Assembly: GCA_002497765.1 (NCBI GenBank)
Contig: DAET01000069.1
Location: 1 to 13,660, forward strand
Length of the DNA stretch: 13,660 bases
Source: Euryarchaeota archaeon UBA486
GTDB taxonomy: Archaea > Thermoplasmatota > Poseidoniia > Poseidoniales > Poseidoniaceae
Direction: 5' to 3'
Below are positions 7,331-13,503 of the stretch, in pieces (within the stretch, counting starts at the first letter, position 1; the number at the start of each line of letters is the position of its first letter). The notes below the pieces were generated by a model. The model searched no databases. It saw only the letters and a list, made by a program, of their open reading frames with translations, and was not told where the DNA came from. Made by a program: the position numbers and the translations under genes.

Positions 7331-8311
7331 ATGCCGAGGAATCCCGAGACCGTGAAGACTCTCGTGACAGGAGGAGCCGGGTTCATCGGTGCCCGGTGCG
7401 CTGCACTGGCCCTTGAATCGGGCCATGAGGTCACCGTGCTTGATGATTTGAGCACCGGCTTGCGGTCTCGTTTCGACGCGCTCGAAGCCGCCGGCGCTCG
7501 CGTCGTGTTGGGCGATGTACGCGACGCGAACGCACGGGCGAGCGCGCTCGAAGGCGTAGACGCCGTGATTCATCTGGCCGCCCAAGGCTCCGTTCCTCGA
7601 TCAATGGAGGACCCTGAGGCCACCATGGACGTCAACGTCCACGCCACCGACCGCCTGCTTGAGGACATGGAAGAGCGAGGTCTCTATCGGCTCGTGTTGG
7701 CCTCGTCCGCTGCCGTCTACGGTGATGTGGACGGCCTGCCGCACACAGAGGACCTGGTTGGGGCACGCCAATCCCCCTACGCCGACAGCAAATGGGCCAA
7801 CGAGCAGGCCGTCCTACGGCGTCGTCAGCAAGGGTGGGAAGCCATCGCGCTGCGCTTCTTCAACGTCTACGGCCCAGGTCAACGCAGCGAGGGGCCCAAC
7901 ACCGGCGTCATCCCCATCTTCGTGAAGAAGATGTGCGCCAAGGAAGCCCCAACCCTGTTTGGTGGCGGCTCGCAAACAAGGGATTTCGTTCACGTTGACG
8001 ACGTCGCACGTCTCCTTGTTCGCCTCGCCTCTGACGCGTGGAGCCATCCCCCAAGAGCCGTGTACAACGTGGGCACTGGGAAGCAGACGAGCCTCCTCGA
8101 ACTGGTGCAAACGTTGGCTGCGGCCCTTCGCGCACGCGGCCTGAAGGGCGACCACCTCATCCCGCTCATGGGGCCCGCTCGCTCAGGAGACCTGGACCAT
8201 TCCATGGCGGACCTTGCGGCCATCACCGCAGACCTTGGATGGCGTCCCACCGTCTCTCTGGATGACGGGCTTGGCGAACTGATCGATGCTCGGCTCGGCC
8301 ATGGGGTGTGA
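7331..8311 (+). CDS. NAD-dependent SDR epimerase, UDP-glucose/UDP-GlcNAc 4-epimerase type
   Basis: This extended short-chain dehydrogenase has 326 residues. 'LVTGGAGFIG' (11-20) is the NAD-binding GxxGxxG; 'VLDDLSTG' (36-43) and 'GDVRD' (61-65) bind the cofactor. 'HLAAQGSVPRSMEDP' (81-95) contains the SVPRS signature I associate with WbpP/Gne UDP-HexNAc 4-epimerases. 'ASSAAVYG' (124-131) and Tyr150-x3-Lys154 are the catalytic Ser-Tyr-Lys set; 'RFFNVYGPGQR' (175-185) and 'TRDFVHVDDVA' (216-226) bind the sugar nucleotide. It most likely interconverts UDP-GlcNAc/UDP-GalNAc or UDP-Glc/UDP-Gal; a dehydratase is less likely. The family normally begins 'MKTLVTGGAGFIG', so the GTG at 7352 is a serious alternative start to the ATG at 7331. 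Only 11 bases separate the ATG from the divergent PP-loop gene, and its stop is 1 base from that of the converging GT4 gene. Confidence 0.88.
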   Translation: MPRNPETVKTLVTGGAGFIGARCAALALESGHEVTVLDDLSTGLRSRFDALEAAGARVVLGDVRDANARASALEGVDAVIHLAAQGSVPRSMEDPEATMDVNVHATDRLLEDMEERGLYRLVLASSAAVYGDVDGLPHTEDLVGARQSPYADSKWANEQAVLRRRQQGWEAIALRFFNVYGPGQRSEGPNTGVIPIFVKKMCAKEAPTLFGGGSQTRDFVHVDDVARLLVRLASDAWSHPPRAVYNVGTGKQTSLLELVQTLAAALRARGLKGDHLIPLMGPARSGDLDHSMADLAAITADLGWRPTVSLDDGLGELIDARLGHGV

Positions 8312-8312
8312 T

Positions 8313-9293
8313 TCACGCAGCACGCCTTTCGAAGGCCATGGCGTACACCTCCGTCCAACGCGAAGCGACACGCTCGACCGCATGTTGGGCCACTGACGCC
8401 GACAACACGGCCGTGTCCGCTGGCGCGCTGAGCGTCTCAAGCACCGCCGTCGTCCATGCTTCCACCGTGGCTCCGGTTGGTCGAACCACGGTTTCGGGCA
8501 ACCCGACGAGATCTGCATCTGCGATGACGGGCACGCCGCAGGCAAGCGCTTCGAGGGCAGCGAGCGGTTGTCCCTCAAACCGAGAAGGCAGGAGCACAGC
8601 GCTGCTGTTGTGCAGCAAGGCCAACCGTTCTGCCTCCGACAACCAACCATGACGCGTCCAACCATCCCCCTCCAGAGGTTGGCCTCCAGTCAGGTGCAAG
8701 TGAACCGAAGGCCGCCGCTGCCTGACCGAGGCGAGCACATCGAGTGCAAAATCGCGACGCTTCACGGCCGCATCGCGTCCCATCACCAAGAGGCGTTCGC
8801 TTTCCTGGCGGCCTTCATCGGCCGGCCGATGCATCGGATGGACCGGGTTGGGCACAACTTCAACCTGGCCGGTCATCGGTTCAAGCACATCTTTCCACGC
8901 CGTGTCGAGGACCACCACCGCGTCAACATGGCGCTGGATGGCTGAACGAATTCGACCCGCCCGCTTGGTCGAGGACCGCAACCAGCGCGCCGTATCCCCG
9001 CTGTGAAGATGAAGGACAACTGGAACTTTGCACGCTGCAGCCAAGCGGAGCTTGCGCCGGAGCGACCAGTCGCTGGCCGCATGCAGGTGAACGAGCGTCT
9101 TGGCATCATCGGGCAGGGTGCGCAACTCGCGAGTTGACTGGCGTGCAGCCCGAAGCATCCCAATGCGTGTGGGTGCATGCGAGGCCAACAGCGAAGCCGT
9201 CCACCCTTCGGGTGGATGTTCAGCCAAGGTCCGCATGACGGTGCGGATGCCACCGGGGGAATCGCACGGCCCGACATGGATCACGTGCGGCAT
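8313..9293 (-). CDS. GT4-family glycosyltransferase
   Basis: This 326-residue GT-B enzyme is compact and complete. 'HVGPCDSPGGIRTVMRTL' (6-23) is the N-terminal glycine loop of GT4 enzymes. 'VVPNPV' (146-151) marks the inter-domain linker. 'VMGRDAAVKRRDFAL' (170-184) supplies the conserved Arg/Lys that contact donor phosphates. 'PSRFEGQPLAALEALACGVPVIA' region (236-258) carries the E-x7-E donor motif, Glu240 and Glu248. The frame is open further upstream, to 10019, but that part is antisense to the GT2 gene. I start at the ATG at 9293, which gives the canonical 'MPHVIHVG' strand; ATGs at 9305 and 9320 are possible. It converges on the 4-epimerase with a single base between stops and is divergent from the GT2 gene at 9373. 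Donor and acceptor are unknown. Confidence 0.88.
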   Translation of the reverse strand: MPHVIHVGPCDSPGGIRTVMRTLAEHPPEGWTASLLASHAPTRIGMLRAARQSTRELRTLPDDAKTLVHLHAASDWSLRRKLRLAAACKVPVVLHLHSGDTARWLRSSTKRAGRIRSAIQRHVDAVVVLDTAWKDVLEPMTGQVEVVPNPVHPMHRPADEGRQESERLLVMGRDAAVKRRDFALDVLASVRQRRPSVHLHLTGGQPLEGDGWTRHGWLSEAERLALLHNSSAVLLPSRFEGQPLAALEALACGVPVIADADLVGLPETVVRPTGATVEAWTTAVLETLSAPADTAVLSASVAQHAVERVASRWTEVYAMAFERRAA

Positions 9294-9372
9294 ATCACAG
9301 GCCATGCGAAAGTTGGCCATGAGCGCACCGATGGACGGGAAGTGCTGAAACCACCGGGAAGGACGGAGGTGC

Positions 9373-10599
9373 GTGCTTTGGTGGGCGTTGGCTGAGGGCG
9401 CGGTTGTCCTCTGGTTTGGGCTGCCCTTCCTCGTCCACCGGCAACGTTGCATCAAGGCGATGCGGTCGCCGTGGACGCCCAAAACAGATGCAATCCACAT
9501 GGACACCATGCCCGACGTGGTCGTGCTGGTGCCCACGTGGAACGAAGCGACGGTCATCGAGCGAAGGCTCGACAACCTCGCCACCCAGCGAATTGAGGGC
9601 CACACCCTTCGCGAGGCTGGCGTGGACCTGATGGTGATCGACTCCGCGTCAGACGACGGCACCCTTGAGGCGGCTGAGGCTTGGCTGTCGTCCAATCCTG
9701 ATGCGTTCTCCAGCCACCTGCTCATACCCATGGAAGAACGCAAAGGAAAGACGGCAGCAGTGCAGTTGGCCATGGCAAGGGTTCGCGAAGCCTCTCCTGA
9801 TGCGATTGTCATCATGGTCGACGCCGATGCCACCTGTGCCCCACATGCCTTGCAGGCGCTGATCCGTGCCATGGGAGAGGAGGGCCTCGGCGCCCTAGGT
9901 GGGCGACCAGATCGCCGTGGAATGACCTCCATGGAAGCTGGACACAGAGGTTTGTTTTCCTGGCTCCGTGAAGCTGAGAGCAGCCTTGGAGCCACACCCT
10001 TCCTCGAAGGCAGCCTCATGGCCTTCCGTGCGAACCTAATGGACCCAGAATCCTTCGACGTGACCTCAAACGCAGACGACGCTCAAATCGCGACGACCAT
10101 CGCTGAGCAGGGGTACAGGACCGCACAACATCCAGGTGCCATCTTTCACGACTCGACGCCCCACGCGCTCGGTACCCGGTGGGATCAACGGATGCGCCGT
10201 GGCCGGGGACTCATTCGCTTGTTGCGAAGGAAAAAACACGTGAGGGCACCATCGGAGTTTGCCATGACCTTGCGCTTCCAACGCCATGCACATCTACGTG
10301 CCCCGTTCTTGCTTCTCGCTGGATGGCAAATGGCAGACATCAGGTGGGCCTTGTCGATTCGGCAAGGTGGGTTTCCTTGGGACACACCTCTCGGCCTTGT
10401 GCTGACCGTCATCGAGGCAACGGCGATGCTGATGTTGCTCACGGGCGTTTTTGAGCGCACTTGGCCGAAGCCGTTCAAAGGCCTATCAACCGTTATCGGC
10501 GGAATGATTCCGTTGTGGGGAGCGTGGATCCGAGAGTGGTTCGGCGGTCCGGCAAACGTGTGGACGCCAAACGCTGAGGCGCGTCAACATGGGGAATGA
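9373..10599 (+). CDS. Membrane-anchored GT2-family glycosyltransferase
   Basis: This 408-residue protein has a hydrophobic N-terminus (residues ~2-21), a GT-A catalytic domain, and three C-terminal hydrophobic segments (~308-326, ~339-358, ~370-388). The GT2 signature is clear: 'VVVLVPTWNEATVIERRL' (49-66), 'VIDSASDDGTLEAA' (88-101), 'ERKGKTAAVQLA' (122-133), the metal-binding DAD at 150-152, 'FLEGSLMAFR' (210-219), 'NADDAQIA' (233-240) as the acceptor/base region, and 'RWDQRMRRGRG' (269-279) in place of the Q/RxxRW motif of processive and dolichol-phosphate-type GT2 enzymes. It probably transfers sugar to a lipid or growing glycan at the membrane. The GTG at 9373 is the first usable start in the frame. 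The strong GGAGGT at 9365-9370 lies only 2 bases upstream, oddly close; a TTG at 9388 would put it 17 away, so the exact start is unsettled. Confidence 0.88.
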   Translation: MLWWALAEGAVVLWFGLPFLVHRQRCIKAMRSPWTPKTDAIHMDTMPDVVVLVPTWNEATVIERRLDNLATQRIEGHTLREAGVDLMVIDSASDDGTLEAAEAWLSSNPDAFSSHLLIPMEERKGKTAAVQLAMARVREASPDAIVIMVDADATCAPHALQALIRAMGEEGLGALGGRPDRRGMTSMEAGHRGLFSWLREAESSLGATPFLEGSLMAFRANLMDPESFDVTSNADDAQIATTIAEQGYRTAQHPGAIFHDSTPHALGTRWDQRMRRGRGLIRLLRRKKHVRAPSEFAMTLRFQRHAHLRAPFLLLAGWQMADIRWALSIRQGGFPWDTPLGLVLTVIEATAMLMLLTGVFERTWPKPFKGLSTVIGGMIPLWGAWIREWFGGPANVWTPNAEARQHGE

Positions 10600-10609
10600 G
10601 GGGGGAGGC

Positions 10610-10637
10610 CCCCCCGGATGCCGCAGCACCCGGGGGG
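10610..10637 (+). terminator. G/C hairpin after the GT2 gene, possible terminator
   Basis: CCCCCCGG at 10610-10617 can pair with CCGGGGGG at 10630-10637 around a 12-base loop, starting 11 bases after the GT2 stop. A competing fold pairs the G-run 10600-10605 with the same C-run. No T-tract follows, so intrinsic termination is uncertain; it could instead stabilise the mRNA 3' end. Confidence 0.4.
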
Positions 10638-10671
10638 ACGGCCGCGTCCTTCACTGGACGTGGTGTGTACG

Positions 10672-10686
10672 GTGAAGATCCTTCAC
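10672..10686 (-). terminator. Small hairpin just after the pilin-like gene
   Basis: GTGAAG and CTTCAC form a perfect 6-bp stem with a 3-base loop, beginning 8 bases past the stop of the minus-strand pilin-like gene. The location fits a 3'-end element. The stem is weak and lacks a following T-run on either strand. Confidence 0.3.
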
Positions 10687-10693
10687 TCGAAGC

Positions 10694-11206
10694 TCACTGA
10701 GCAACGGTGGAGGACTCGTCCATGGTGTTGCCTTCACGGGTGTTCGTGATGGTCACCTTGACGCTGCAGGTCTCTCCAGCGGAGCAGATGGCCTGACCGT
10801 TCTCGACGATGGTCACACCGTCGCTGACGCTCCAGTCGGCGTCGGAGTCGTCGCCGAACTCAATCAGAGCGCAGTTGGTGTCGACGGTCTCACCAGGAGC
10901 CTGGCGGTCGCAGTCGATGGGCGCGCCGTTGTTGACGCTAATCTTCACGTTCACAGAGGCCCAGTTGATGTCACTGCCCTGCGTCATGGTGACGCGGACC
11001 AGGTTGTCATCGGTGCCGTCGGTGAGGTCGCCACCAGCGTCTTCGGCGTCGAAGACGTAAAAGGCGATGTCACCGTCGGTGTTGCCTTCAGCCAGGGAGC
11101 TTGCCCAGACGTACAGCACACCAGCGAGCACGACCGTGATCGCCACCATCAGGATGGTCGCGATAACGGGGCTCACAGCCTCATCATTTCGGTTTTCGTT
11201 GTTCAT
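10694..11206 (-). CDS. Archaeal type IV pilin-like protein (class III signal peptide)
   Basis: This 170-residue protein has the archaeal pilin/archaellin N-terminus: a short charged leader (1-9, MNNENRNDE), then 'AVSPVIATILMVAITVVLAG' (10-29) and a hydrophobic helix to ~39. This is the pattern of the archaeal type IV pilin N-terminal family, processed by a PibD/FlaK-type prepilin peptidase near residues 9-10. The mature domain (40-170) is acidic, Asp/Thr-rich, probably beta-rich, and has four cysteines (99, 112, 141, 147) that could form two disulfides outside the cell. It would be a subunit of a pilus or archaellum-like filament, or a secreted membrane-anchored protein. No N-x-S/T sequon is present. 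The start is fixed by a good Shine-Dalgarno (AGGAAGG on the minus strand, bases 11214-11220) 7 bases before the ATG. It appears monocistronic. Confidence 0.88.
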   Translation of the reverse strand: MNNENRNDEAVSPVIATILMVAITVVLAGVLYVWASSLAEGNTDGDIAFYVFDAEDAGGDLTDGTDDNLVRVTMTQGSDINWASVNVKISVNNGAPIDCDRQAPGETVDTNCALIEFGDDSDADWSVSDGVTIVENGQAICSAGETCSVKVTITNTREGNTMDESSTVAQ

Positions 11207-11285
11207 TTTCAGTCCTTCCTGCCCGTTACGGGCTTTCTTTCCAAATCAACCGTCTTATTTGAATACTCCGCCTATTAACTTCAGG
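11207..11285 (-). promoter_or_regulatory. Leader and presumed promoter of the pilin-like gene
   Basis: Reading toward the gene on the minus strand, a GTTAATAGG motif lies at 11271-11279, then an A/T-rich TATA-like TTCAAATAAG around 11254-11263, a 5-bp hairpin (GCCCG-TTA-CGGGC, 11221-11233), and the AGGAAGG ribosome site at 11214-11220. A TATA box near 11255 would start transcription about 25 bases downstream, close to the hairpin. The ribosome site is clear; the promoter call is inference. Confidence 0.45.
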
Positions 11286-11331
11286 TAGATGCTTCAAAAC
11301 CGACGTACTGCGCGGTTATGTTGTGTTATTT

Positions 11332-11351
11332 CTGAACCTATTAACGTTCAG
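11332..11351. promoter_or_regulatory. 20-bp inverted repeat, operator-like
   Basis: CTGAAC (11332-11337) and GTTCAG (11346-11351) are perfect inverted arms around the 8-base CTATTAAC. A partial second copy, CCTATTAACTTCAG at 11271-11284, carries the spacer and one arm, 66 bases closer to the pilin gene. The arrangement resembles a regulator binding site plus half-site upstream of the pilin promoter. No regulator gene is in the window. Confidence 0.4.
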
Positions 11352-11618
11352 CGGGTGGTGCAAACCGTTTGTGAACAGCCTCGCGGCCGGAGTGAATGAA
11401 GGTGAACAGGGCGAGAGCAGACGCAGAGGGGATGGGATGCACTCAACGAAGCCAATTCACACCTGTTCAGATGTTCGTATGCGTCCTGCCTTCATAACCC
11501 TTGCCGGATGTATCGACGGTCGGCCCAACGGCAGAAATGAGCGGTGCACCTGGACATGGAGAAGGGGACGTCTCACCATCGAGTCATGGGGAGAGAAAGG
11601 CGACCTGCATCACCAAGC

Positions 11619-12635
11619 TCATTCGACCGTGAGGATCTCAGGGCCGCCTGAGGTGACCGCCACCGTGTGTTCGAATTGCCCAACCATGCCATCATCAGCA
11701 CAGGCCAGCACGTGGTACGTTTCCAAAAACCGGATGCTGACGAGTTTCTTCACCAAGGCATTCCATTTGGATTGCCGGCTGGCCTCATCGGCGTCCGGGA
11801 AGGGCTTCTCCAGCATGGGGTAGGCCCAACGTTCGGCGAAGGGAAGGGTCTCATACCGCTCTTCGAGGTTGCGCGCCATTTGTGCTCCGAGCGGCTTGAG
11901 TTGCTTCTTCGCACGTGCCTTTCGGGAGGTGGTGGCGCCCGTCACTCGGTAGATGTTGGACGAATTGCTCGGGCCCATGTTCTTGATCAGGCCCTGCTCA
12001 CCGGTGGTGTTGAACGGCTCCACGGCGTACACAGAGCCTTCCTCAACGACGCCTTTGAACCCCTGATGATCAGGTCCGCATCGGTAGGACGGCACCGACA
12101 CGCCAGCATGGAGCACCCAAGGCTTGAGCTGGTGGCCGCACAGATTCCTGATGGGTTGGAAGCCGGCGTCGAGGGAGGGTTGTGCTGCCGCTTCACCGAC
12201 CTTGTGCCAAGGTGTGCCCGGATGCATCATCTCAATGGCCGCGTCGCGTGCTTCGCGGGCGGCCTTGATTTGCTCGGTGTGGTTGTTGGTGTTGCCGACC
12301 TCGAAGGTCAGGGCATTGTCACCGATGTGTCCTTTGATGTGCACACCATAGTCGATCTTCACCAAGTCGCCCTTCTGAAGCACCATGTCGCCTTCCCAGC
12401 CTTCTGGTGGACTGACCGTGTGCTCGGTGGTGAAGTGGGCGGCGATGTTGTTGACCGCAATGGTCCCTGGGAAGGCTGGCTTGCCGCCGTGTCGATGGAT
12501 GAAGCGCTCAGCGGCCTCGATGATTTCGTGCCATGTTTTTCCTGGCTGAAGTTCGTCTTTCATGGCCTCGAGCGTCCGTCGGGCCACGTGACCGGCATCA
12601 CGCCAGTACTTCATGCCCTCCTCGAAGTCACCCAT
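11619..12635 (-). CDS. map: Methionine aminopeptidase, type II (archaeal)
   Basis: This 338-residue protein removes the initiator methionine from new proteins in the cytoplasm. The pita-bread fold metal ligands are all visible: Asp95 and Asp106 ('VKIDYGVHIKGHIGDNA'), His168 ('CGHQLKPW'), Glu206 ('YAVEPF') and Glu322 ('GQFEHTV'), plus His67 ('IAAHFT') and His176 ('LHAG'). It ends 'ILTVE', as archaeal enzymes tend to. At 338 residues it is longer than the ~295 of Pyrococcus; by eye the extra lies in the type-II helical insert region (~225-300). The ATG at 12635 overlaps the upstream tsaC-like gene by 25 bases; the in-frame ATG at 12614 (MKYWRDAG) gives a neat ATGA overlap and follows GAGGAGG closely, so it is a good alternative. 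It is the last gene of a packed minus-strand operon. Confidence 0.95.
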   Translation of the reverse strand: MGDFEEGMKYWRDAGHVARRTLEAMKDELQPGKTWHEIIEAAERFIHRHGGKPAFPGTIAVNNIAAHFTTEHTVSPPEGWEGDMVLQKGDLVKIDYGVHIKGHIGDNALTFEVGNTNNHTEQIKAAREARDAAIEMMHPGTPWHKVGEAAAQPSLDAGFQPIRNLCGHQLKPWVLHAGVSVPSYRCGPDHQGFKGVVEEGSVYAVEPFNTTGEQGLIKNMGPSNSSNIYRVTGATTSRKARAKKQLKPLGAQMARNLEERYETLPFAERWAYPMLEKPFPDADEASRQSKWNALVKKLVSIRFLETYHVLACADDGMVGQFEHTVAVTSGGPEILTVE

Positions 12636-13207
12636 GCCATCACGTCCGATTCAGGTACAGCGCCCGCCCTGATAACGCTTACCTCCGTGGCTCCGGCCCG
12701 TTCCTCAAGCAGAAGGAAGGTGCTGCCGGGCCCGCCTGGGCAGACGCCAGGTGCTGCGGCGCCTCGGGGTAAACCAAGTTGATGTGCACACACCTCGGTG
12801 TCCAAAGCAGGGGCCTCACCGCTCATGTTGGCGCTGGTGGCCGTGATGGGCCCAACGGCATCCACAAGCGCAAGTGCGATTGGGTCGACCACGCATCGTA
12901 CCGCGATGGCTTGGCCACCGAGCCGTGCATCTTGTGCCTCGCGAGCAGGTAGAATCAGGGAGAGACTCCCCGGAGGAAACGCCTCGACAAGCGCGTGGGC
13001 CAGCTCAGGAATGTGGACCAAAGCCCCGGCTTGTTGCAGGTTGCGGACCGCTAAGCTGACCGGTTTACGGTCATCGCGTGCCTTCAGAGCAAACACCGCG
13101 TCCAACCCTTGTGGCGTTGGCCGGGCGCCCAAACCAGGAAGGGTGCTGGTGGGATACACCACGGCCTCGTCTGCGAGGAGTCGAGCGACGACGGTGTTGA
13201 GGTCCAT
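12611..13207 (-). CDS. tsaC: Threonylcarbamoyl-AMP synthase, YrdC/Sua5 family
   Basis: This 198-residue single-domain YrdC-fold protein would make threonylcarbamoyl-AMP from threonine, bicarbonate and ATP for the t6A37 modification of ANN-decoding tRNAs. Motifs are 'VVYPTSTLPGLGARPT' (16-31), the K-x-R pair 'LKARDDRKP' (41-49), 'PGSLSLILPA' (79-88), 'AVRCVVDP' (102-109) and 'ITATSANMSGE' (121-131), whose S-x-N is the partner of K-x-R in TsaC. It lacks the C-terminal Sua5 domain of many archaeal homologues. The first motif reads PTSTLPGLG where YPTETVYGLG is common, so a YciO-like paralogue is possible but less likely. I start at the ATG at 13207; a TTG at 13216 overlaps the previous stop and is less convincing. 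Its stop overlaps map, indicating coupling within an operon for protein and tRNA maturation. Confidence 0.88.
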   Translation of the reverse strand: MDLNTVVARLLADEAVVYPTSTLPGLGARPTPQGLDAVFALKARDDRKPVSLAVRNLQQAGALVHIPELAHALVEAFPPGSLSLILPAREAQDARLGGQAIAVRCVVDPIALALVDAVGPITATSANMSGEAPALDTEVCAHQLGLPRGAAAPGVCPGGPGSTFLLLEERAGATEVSVIRAGAVPESDVMAWVTSRRA

Positions 13208-13212
13208 GCCGT

Positions 13213-13488
13213 TCAACCCGTCTGAATCCAGTGGTTGAGGTGGCGCTCTGCGACGTTCGACGCGAGCTCCTGATCTTGGGTCTTGACCAGCAATTTACCG
13301 CTCGGGAACAAAGAGAGGTCGCTTGGGCCTGTAAACGTCCACATCAAGCGCGTGCGAAGCCCCACCGCATAACCGTCAGCGACGATCTTCGCACCGACGG
13401 CTTCCAAGTCGATGCCGTCGCATCCCTCGGGGACGATTTGCCATGCGCCTTTCGAGCCACACAACTCCATTGAGAAGGTATCCGACAT
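13213..13488 (-). CDS. Small conserved-looking protein, possible single TBP-like lobe
   Basis: This is a 91-residue protein of unrecognised family, starting at the ATG at 13488 (MSDTFSMELC) behind a GAGG ribosome site about 9 bases upstream; the in-frame TTG at 13497 is a weaker start. Its C-terminal half, 'SLFPSGKLLVKTQDQELASN' followed by a helix 'VAERHLNHWI', resembles by eye the strand-turn-strand-helix of one TATA-binding-protein repeat (F-x-SGK-x4-TG...E-x3-A). The preceding 'IDLEAVGAKIVADG' would fit the first helix of such a lobe. This similarity is faint and could be coincidental. It sits between the SGPP-tail gene and tsaC with 5-15-base spacings, so it is co-transcribed with translation-related genes. 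There is no signal peptide or membrane segment. Confidence 0.68.
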   Translation of the reverse strand: MSDTFSMELCGSKGAWQIVPEGCDGIDLEAVGAKIVADGYAVGLRTRLMWTFTGPSDLSLFPSGKLLVKTQDQELASNVAERHLNHWIQTG

Positions 13489-13503
13489 GGAGTTCAACCT
13501 CGC

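Larger units (their letters stand above)
10600..10693. other. Hairpin-rich spacer between convergent GT2 and pilin genes
   Basis: This 94-base gap between two converging stops has no reading frame worth calling. It contains three short inverted repeats: a G/C stem (10610-10617 with 10630-10637), a 5-bp stem GGACG/CGTCC (10636-10640 with 10645-10649), and GTGAAG/CTTCAC (10672-10677 with 10681-10686). It probably ends transcription from both sides, but the T-runs typical of archaeal termination are absent. Confidence 0.55.
11207..11618. other. 412-base non-coding region between pilin and map genes
   Basis: I find no convincing gene here on either strand. A plus-strand frame starting with GTG at 11323 runs on antisense through the end of map and has no ribosome site, so I do not accept it. 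The pilin-proximal third is A/T-rich and holds the promoter elements and repeats listed separately. Bases ~11352-11618 show no structure I can name. I see no tRNA-like cloverleaf. Confidence 0.6.

Noticed and set aside
9294..10019. Upstream extension of the GT4 gene to a 568-residue protein
   Set aside because: The extra ~240 residues are antisense to the GT2 gene, low in family features and Ser/Arg-rich as shadows usually are; the GT4 fold begins at MPHVIHVG.
10694..11206. The pilin-like protein as the N-glycosylation target of the neighbouring glycan locus
   Set aside because: All of its Asn residues were checked and none is in an N-x-S/T context; O-linked attachment cannot be excluded but nothing supports it.
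11323..11823. 166-codon plus-strand frame between the pilin and map genes
   Set aside because: It has a GTG start with no ribosome site, its last 205 bases are antisense to map, and the translation resembles no family.
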